Origin: Sporomusa sp.
GTDB lineage: Bacteria > Bacillota_C > Negativicutes > Sporomusales > Sporomusaceae
Direction: 5' to 3'
DNA: 10,423 bases
NCBI GenBank assembly: GCA_029256645.1
Contig: JAQSXM010000085.1
Coordinates: 1-10,423 of the forward strand
The notes below the pieces were generated by a model. It made no database searches. It was given only the letters and a program-made list of their open reading frames with translations, and was not told the DNA's origin. Positions 6,026 to 10,423 of the stretch are shown here, piece by piece; within the stretch, counting starts at the first letter, position 1, and each line of letters begins with the position of its first letter. The translations under genes and the position numbers were made by a program.

Positions 6026-8644
6026 TTGAAACAATTAACCGGAAACGAATTGCGCAAACTGTTTCTGGATTTTTTTGCTAGCAAAGACCATTTGGTTCAA
6101 TCTAGCGCTTCACTCATCCCCGAGAATGATCCGACCCTGCTGCTTATTGGTGCCGGAATGGCTCCTTTTAAACCCTTTTTTACTGGAAAAATGAAACCAC
6201 CGCACCCGCGGATTTCTACAAGTCAAAAATGCGTCCGAACTGGCGACATCGAAAATGTTGGTCGGACTGCACGCCATCATACTTTTTTTGAGATGCTGGG
6301 TAACTTCTCTTTTGGAGACTATTTTAAAAAAGAAGCAATTGCCTGGGCGTGGGAATTTTTGACTGTCTACCTGGAAATGCCTAAAGATAAACTGTGGATT
6401 ACTATTCATACCGGTGATGATGAAGCGTTTGACATCTGGCATAATGATATTAAAATACCGGCTGACCGTATTATCCGAATGGAAGAGAACTTTTGGGAGA
6501 TCGGTCCCGGCCCGTGCGGCCCGTGCTCAGAAATTCATATTGACTTAGGCGAGGATCGGGGCTGTGGCAAGGCTGATTGTGCTGTAGGCTGCAACTGTGA
6601 CCGGTATTTAGAGATTTGGAATCTAGTTTTTACTCAGTTTGACCGGGATGAAGCCGGTAATTACACCCCTCTTGCCAAGAAAAACATCGATACCGGAGCT
6701 GGCTTAGAACGTATAGCGTCTGTTTTGCAAAACAAACGCTCTAATTTCGAAACCGATTTACTATACCCGATTATTGAATATACTGCCAATGTTGCCGGTG
6801 TTTCATATGGGCAGTCAGCCAAAAATGATATATCGCTAAAGGTAATTGCCGATCATGGCCGCAGCATGACTGTTATGATTGGTGATGGCGTATTACCATC
6901 AAATGAAGGGCGCGGCTATGTGCTAAGAAGGATTTTGCGGCGGGCTGTTCGCCATGGTCGTCTCATGGGGGTTGATAAACCCTTCCTTACCGACATTGTT
7001 GATGTTGTTGCCCAAATTTTCGCTCAGGCTTATCCGAATATAAATGATAAAAAGGATTACATTAAGAGAGTTATCCAATTGGAAGAAGAACGCTTCCATA
7101 ATACTCTGGCTCAGGGGATTGAACTGCTAAACAAACAAGTTCAAGAGCTTACTCAAGCCGGGCAGACCGTGCTTGACGGAGCAACTGCGTTTAAACTCTA
7201 TGATACATATGGATTTCCCTGGGAGCTTACTGAAGAGATTTTGAATGAACATAACATGGCGCTTGATAAAAAGAGCTTTGATCAGGCTATGGCCGAGCAG
7301 CGCGAACGGGCCCGTTCTTCACGCCAAGATAACGGTGAAAAGGTTATTATGCCTGATTTATCAGGGTTGGTGACCGAATCGCTTAGTTACAGTCCTAATG
7401 CCGAACAGGCCAAATTGGTTCTGTTATTAAAAGACGGCAACGTTGTTGAAGAAGCCTTTGACGGGGATGAAGTGGCCGTTATTCTGGATGTTAGTCCGTT
7501 TTATGCCGAGGGCGGCGGACAGGCAGGAGATACTGGTGTACTTGTTAGCTCTCTTGGAAAAATGGAAGTTACATCAACCCGCAAACTGCCTGATGGGACT
7601 ATTTATCATATTGGTCAAATCAGCGAAGGGTTATTTAAAACAGGCGAGTCTTTAAAATTAATGGTTGACTATGCCAGACGCCGCCATATAACCCGCAACC
7701 ATACGGCAACTCATTTGCTGCAGGCTGCTTTAAAGCAGGTTTTAGGCGGACATGTCAATCAGGCCGGTTCTGCCGTTGACAGCAGTAGATTGCGGTTTGA
7801 TTTTACCCATTTTGCGCCTGTTACCGAGCAAGAGTTAGTTGAGGTTGAGAGAATTGTTAATAATGTCATATTGGACAACACCTGTGTGGGGATTATCGAA
7901 ACAACCCAGGACATAGCCAAAGGAATGGGGGCGATGGCCCTCTTTGGTGAAAAGTATGGTGAGCAGGTACGGGTAGTTGTAGTAGATAATTTTAGCAAAG
8001 AACTGTGCGGTGGCACTCATGTTGGCTCAACTGCCGAAATCGGTCTTTTTAAGATTATCAGTGAGGCCGGTATTGGGGCAGGTCTGCGACGGATTGAGGC
8101 TGTTACAGGTTATGGCGCCCATGAATACCTAAAGGCACAGGACGAGCTTATTAAAGATGCTGCACTAGCACTTAAAACCCGCCCTGAGGAGATTGTAGCC
8201 CGTATTGATGTACTCCACGCCCGTGTCCGGGACTTAGAGCGAGAATTAGGCACACTTAACACCAAACTGGCAAAAAACGAAGTGCAGGATCTCCTGGCTG
8301 GCGTCAAAGAGCTTAATGGCGTTAAGGTAGTGATTGGTCAGGTAGCCGCAGCAGATATGGAAAACCTGCGGGCAACCGGGGATATGGTACGTGAGCGTTT
8401 ACATTCTGGTATTGTGGTGCTGGGTGCTGTTAATGGGGACAAAGTGAACTTTATTGCAATGGCTACGCCTGATTGTGTTGCTAAAGGTGCACATGCCGGT
8501 CAGATTATTAAAGAAACTGCCAAAATTGCAGGCGGCGGCGGCGGCGGGCGGCCAGATATGGCTCAAGCTGGCGGTAAGCAACCCGAAAAAATCGACAATG
8601 CATTGCAAGCTGCTGCAGAGATAATTAAATTGCAAATCAAGTAA
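6026..8644 (+). CDS. alaS: Alanyl-tRNA synthetase
   Basis: Class II synthetase that charges tRNA-Ala with alanine in the cytoplasm and hydrolyses mischarged Ser- and Gly-tRNA-Ala. The start is TTG 6026: it gives MKQLTGNELRKLFLDFFASK, the conserved N-terminus, with GGAG (6013-6016) nine bases before; TTG 6011 would overlap that site. The product is 872 residues, full length. Seen: the N-terminal catalytic core with GAGMAPFKPFFTGKMKPPHP and RTARHHTFFEMLGNFSFGDYF; a cysteine-rich insert GCGKADCAVGCNCDR before EIWNLVFTQF; the editing domain zinc ligands H559 and H563 (HTATH) and C661 and H665 (CGGTH); and the C-terminal C-Ala domain with six glycines at 836-841 followed by RPDMAQAGG. These residue numbers fall within five of those of E. 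coli AlaRS. It has its own strong promoter and probably leads the transcript through ireB. Confidence 0.97.
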   Translation: MKQLTGNELRKLFLDFFASKDHLVQSSASLIPENDPTLLLIGAGMAPFKPFFTGKMKPPHPRISTSQKCVRTGDIENVGRTARHHTFFEMLGNFSFGDYFKKEAIAWAWEFLTVYLEMPKDKLWITIHTGDDEAFDIWHNDIKIPADRIIRMEENFWEIGPGPCGPCSEIHIDLGEDRGCGKADCAVGCNCDRYLEIWNLVFTQFDRDEAGNYTPLAKKNIDTGAGLERIASVLQNKRSNFETDLLYPIIEYTANVAGVSYGQSAKNDISLKVIADHGRSMTVMIGDGVLPSNEGRGYVLRRILRRAVRHGRLMGVDKPFLTDIVDVVAQIFAQAYPNINDKKDYIKRVIQLEEERFHNTLAQGIELLNKQVQELTQAGQTVLDGATAFKLYDTYGFPWELTEEILNEHNMALDKKSFDQAMAEQRERARSSRQDNGEKVIMPDLSGLVTESLSYSPNAEQAKLVLLLKDGNVVEEAFDGDEVAVILDVSPFYAEGGGQAGDTGVLVSSLGKMEVTSTRKLPDGTIYHIGQISEGLFKTGESLKLMVDYARRRHITRNHTATHLLQAALKQVLGGHVNQAGSAVDSSRLRFDFTHFAPVTEQELVEVERIVNNVILDNTCVGIIETTQDIAKGMGAMALFGEKYGEQVRVVVVDNFSKELCGGTHVGSTAEIGLFKIISEAGIGAGLRRIEAVTGYGAHEYLKAQDELIKDAALALKTRPEEIVARIDVLHARVRDLERELGTLNTKLAKNEVQDLLAGVKELNGVKVVIGQVAAADMENLRATGDMVRERLHSGIVVLGAVNGDKVNFIAMATPDCVAKGAHAGQIIKETAKIAGGGGGGRPDMAQAGGKQPEKIDNALQAAAEIIKLQIK

Positions 8645-8647
8645 TTG

Positions 8648-8681
8648 TTTTTGCAGGCAGGCGTCAGTCTGCCTGCAAAAA
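8648..8681. repeat. Strong hairpin after alaS with reversed T/A flanks
   Basis: Arms TTTTTGCAGGCAG (8648-8660) and CTGCCTGCAAAAA (8669-8681) are perfect complements; G-U and C-G pairs can extend the stem to 15 bp with a GTCA loop. The T-run precedes the stem and the A-run follows it on both strands, the opposite of a Rho-independent terminator in either direction, so I do not call it one. It could be an mRNA 3'-end stabiliser or processing site between alaS and ireB, or a protein-binding dyad. Confidence 0.8.
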
Positions 8682-8749
8682 AATAAATATATTAACAGGA
8701 AAAATCTAGTCCAAGTAGAATATATATGGTAATACTTTGTAGATAATAT

Positions 8750-8764
8750 AAGGAAGGGGGGGGG
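8750..8764 (+). promoter_or_regulatory. Ribosome binding region of ireB with a run of nine G
   Basis: AAGGA (8750-8754) is followed by A and then nine consecutive G (8756-8764), only four bases before ATG 8769. Either AAGGA, at 14 bases from the start, or the G-run itself, pairing partly by G-U with the anti-Shine-Dalgarno, must act as ribosome binding site. Upstream there is a possible extended -10 (TGGTAATAC, 8727-8735) without a convincing -35. Confidence 0.6.
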
Positions 8765-8768
8765 CTTC

Positions 8769-9026
8769 ATGACCAACGTATCTCAGGAAACGATGATGTT
8801 TAAAGTCAACAATGACGACACCAACGCTGCTGAAGTAATCCTGACTACTGTTTACCAATCCTTAAGGGAAAAGGGCTATAATCCCATAAATCAGTTGGTC
8901 GGGTACCTTTTATCCGGTGATCCGACATATATAACCAGCCATAATAATGCCCGTAGTTTAATCCGCAAGTTGGAAAGAGATGAAATTATTGAAGAGTTAG
9001 TGCGAGCCTACCTGAAAGATAAGTAA
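8769..9026 (+). CDS. ireB: IreB family regulatory phosphoprotein (UPF0297, YrzL)
   Basis: Small cytoplasmic protein of 85 residues, the family's typical size. The family core is plain: ETMMFKV near the N-terminus (7-13), then [20 protein letters not shown] (37-56), and the very conserved [20 protein letters not shown] (58-77). In Enterococcus faecalis IreB is a substrate of the PASTA Ser/Thr kinase IreK and damps cephalosporin resistance; phosphorylation is on N-terminal threonines, and threonines T2 and T8 are available here. Whether this host has an IreK-like kinase is not visible in the window. The gene order alaS-ireB-(ruvX) matches alaS-yrzL-yrrK of B. subtilis, apart from the reductase gene that intervenes here. 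Its ribosome binding region contains a nine-G tract, and its stop codon abuts the start of the reductase gene. Confidence 0.93.
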   Translation: MTNVSQETMMFKVNNDDTNAAEVILTTVYQSLREKGYNPINQLVGYLLSGDPTYITSHNNARSLIRKLERDEIIEELVRAYLKDK

Positions 9027-9974
9027 ATGGAGTATCGTGTACTTGGCCAGACAGGTCTTACTGTTTCCAGACTATGTTTTGGCGGACTTACTATTGGCCC
9101 CTTGCAGTCAAACCGGCCATTGGCCGAAGGTGTTGCCGTTATTCGGTCGGCATTTGACTCAGGGGTCAATTTTATTGATACCGCAGAATTATATGGTACT
9201 TATCCTTATATTCGAGAGGCAATAGCCAGTGCCAAACAAGATACTATTATTGCTTCCAAATCTTATGCCTACACCTATGCAGACATGCGTTCAAGTGTTG
9301 AAACCGCCTGCCGGGAGATAAACCGCGACTATATTGATCTCTTTATGCTCCATGAACAAACCTCATGGATGACGTTAAAAGGACATGCTGATGCCCTGTC
9401 TTACTTATGTGATGCTAAACGGCAGGGGCTAATCAGGGCAATAGGGGTGTCAACACATACCATCGATGTTGTACGGGCGGCGGCGTTAATTGAAGAAGTA
9501 GATGTAATTCATCCCATAATCAATATAAAGGGTATAGGGATTACTGACGGTACTACCGAAGAAATGCTCTCCGCTATACAATTTGCGGCTGATTGCGGAA
9601 AAGGCATATATGCAATGAAGGCATTGGGCGGCGGTCATTTAAATAATATAGCAGGACAAGCCTTCTTCTGGGCGCTGTCCCAGCCTGGCATTACATCAAT
9701 TGCTGTTGGCATGCAGACAATTGATGAGGTAATTCTCAATTGCAGGGTATTCTCAGGACAAATTCCGGATAATGAGCTTTGGGATAAAGTGGCCAAAACA
9801 CCCCGGCGGCTATTAGTTGAAGATTGGTGCGTTGGCTGCGGCCAGTGCGCGCAGCGATGTCCTATGAAGGCAATCACCATAAAGAATAACAAGGCAACTG
9901 TAGCGGCCAAAGAGTGTATATTATGCGGCTACTGTGGCGCGTATTGCCCGGAATTTTGCTTAAAAATAGTTTGA
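9027..9974 (+). CDS. Aldo/keto reductase with C-terminal 2x[4Fe-4S] ferredoxin domain
   Basis: Predicted cytoplasmic oxidoreductase of 315 residues. An aldo/keto reductase TIM barrel (about 1-255) carries the full catalytic tetrad: D51 and Y56 (FIDTAELYG), K78 (IIASKSY) and H109 (FMLHEQ). It is fused to a bacterial ferredoxin domain with C268, C271, C274, C278 and C297, C300, C303, C307, two CxxCxxCxxxCP motifs for [4Fe-4S] clusters, plus C311 close by. Many anaerobe genomes carry this architecture; the clusters suggest electron exchange with ferredoxin or another partner besides NAD(P)H, but the substrate is unknown. The ATG follows the ireB stop codon with no spacer and only weak purine signal (GATAAG) before it, so translation is probably coupled to ireB. 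It interrupts the usual ireB-ruvX pairing. Confidence 0.93.
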   Translation: MEYRVLGQTGLTVSRLCFGGLTIGPLQSNRPLAEGVAVIRSAFDSGVNFIDTAELYGTYPYIREAIASAKQDTIIASKSYAYTYADMRSSVETACREINRDYIDLFMLHEQTSWMTLKGHADALSYLCDAKRQGLIRAIGVSTHTIDVVRAAALIEEVDVIHPIINIKGIGITDGTTEEMLSAIQFAADCGKGIYAMKALGGGHLNNIAGQAFFWALSQPGITSIAVGMQTIDEVILNCRVFSGQIPDNELWDKVAKTPRRLLVEDWCVGCGQCAQRCPMKAITIKNNKATVAAKECILCGYCGAYCPEFCLKIV

Positions 9975-10004
9975 TTTAATAAATTTTAATAATCTGGAGG
10001 AACT

Positions 10005-10423
10005 ATGCGCATACTAGCACTTGATGTTGGGGATAAAACCATTGGGGTGGCAGTTTGCGACGAACTTAAGTTGACAGCTCAGGGAGTTGAAGTAATTAGG
10101 CGAACATCGGCTGCTAGGGATTTCGCCAGACTCAACGAACTTATCACCCAGTATGAGGTCGGGCTGGTCGTTATTGGTTTGCCAAAAAACATGAATGGCA
10201 CTATCGGACCAAGAGGCGAACTTGTAAAAGACTTTGCTAATGATTTGGTCCAAGCTGTGCCAAATGTTGAGATTAAATTTTGGGATGAACGCCTGTCTAC
10301 CGTAGCCGCTCAAAAAGCACTGATTGCAGCTGATGTTAGCAGGGCTAAACGTCGGCAGGTTATCGATAAAATGGCTGCTGTTTTCATCCTGCAAGGATAT
10401 CTTGACAGTTTATCCCGGGGGTA
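10005..10423 (+). CDS. ruvX: YqgF/RuvX family putative pre-16S rRNA nuclease / Holliday junction resolvase, right edge cuts the stop codon
   Basis: RNase H-fold protein of the YqgF family, linked in E. coli to 5' maturation of 16S rRNA and, in other members, to resolving Holliday junctions. The frame opens at ATG 10005, preceded by TGGAGG (9995-10000), and encodes 139 residues up to the window edge, ending in the two bases TA. Since the family is normally about 138-140 residues, the next base very probably completes a stop codon. Seen: [14 protein letters not shown] (4-17) with the first acidic catalytic residue D7, [17 protein letters not shown] (about 55-71), [11 protein letters not shown] with the second acidic pair, and the C-terminal [14 protein letters not shown]. 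It matches yrrK after alaS-yrzL in B. subtilis. The ribosome binding site is its own, 30 bases after the reductase stop, and it is probably in the same transcript. Confidence 0.93.
   Translation, partial: MRILALDVGDKTIGVAVCDELKLTAQGVEVIRRTSAARDFARLNELITQYEVGLVVIGLPKNMNGTIGPRGELVKDFANDLVQAVPNVEIKFWDERLSTVAAQKALIAADVSRAKRRQVIDKMAAVFILQGYLDSLSRG

Noticed and set aside
6110..6442. Minus-strand reading frame of 110 codons
   Set aside because: It is antisense to the conserved catalytic core of alaS and has no supporting signal.
8531..8548. GGC repeat as a microsatellite or insertion in alaS
   Set aside because: It encodes the six-glycine run before RPDMAQAGG, a normal feature of the AlaRS C-terminal domain.
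8648..8681. Rho-independent terminator of alaS
   Set aside because: On both strands the stem is preceded by T and followed by A, whereas a terminator needs a T-tract after the stem.
8399..8776. Minus-strand reading frame of 125 codons
   Set aside because: It is mostly antisense to the conserved C-terminal domain of alaS and crosses the hairpin; no sign of coding constraint on that strand.
10014..10394. Minus-strand reading frame of 126 codons at the right edge
   Set aside because: It lies antisense within ruvX, whose plus-strand product has clear YqgF motifs; the minus-strand product resembles nothing.

Overview
The window is an ordinary, gene-dense stretch of chromosome from a Gram-positive-lineage bacterium (Firmicutes/Bacillota). 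Moderate-to-low GC, strong purine-rich Shine-Dalgarno sites, use of GTG and TTG starts, and the gene order all point there. An iscR/cymR-like regulator, cysteine desulfurase, mnmA, a PRC-barrel protein, an AI-2E-family membrane protein, alaS, ireB and yqgF/ruvX follow one another as in the cymR-yrvO-trmU ... yrrD ... yrrI-alaS-yrzL-yrrK region of Bacillus subtilis. The cysteine-bearing IscR-type regulator, the IscU-type scaffold and the ferredoxin-tailed aldo/keto reductase suit an anaerobe. A Negativicutes or clostridial host is my inference, not something proven here.

Layout. Positions 1-385 (minus strand) hold the 5' two-thirds or so of a GPR1/FUN34/YaaH (SatP-like) acetate transporter, which runs off the left edge. 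Its leader carries a striking 18-bp perfect inverted repeat built from two copies of a 12-bp palindrome. The divergent 298-bp gap (386-683) also holds the sigma-A promoter of the rightward genes. Positions 684-3833 form a tight iron-sulfur/tRNA thiolation operon: iscR, iscS, iscU and mnmA. IscR senses Fe-S status, IscS takes sulfur from cysteine, IscU assembles clusters, and MnmA uses IscS-derived persulfide to make 2-thiouridine at tRNA wobble position 34.

Positions 3924-4847 hold three small genes with almost no spacing: a two-domain PRC-barrel protein, a four-cysteine zinc ribbon protein and a short glycine-zipper membrane protein. They end at a clear intrinsic terminator (4861-4886). Positions 4905-5930 encode an AI-2E/PerM-family membrane protein. 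A strong promoter (5953-5982) precedes alaS (6026-8644, TTG start).

After alaS comes an unusual hairpin whose T and A flanks have the wrong polarity for a terminator. Next is ireB, with a run of nine G in its ribosome binding region. An aldo/keto reductase with two C-terminal [4Fe-4S] motifs starts on the very next base after the ireB stop, and then yqgF/ruvX runs to the right edge, where probably only the last base of its stop codon is missing.

I see no mobile element, CRISPR array, tRNA or rRNA, and no clear sign of a new multi-gene system. The best second-look items are the transporter leader repeat, the G9 tract before ireB, the redox gene wedged between ireB and ruvX, and the hairpin after alaS.
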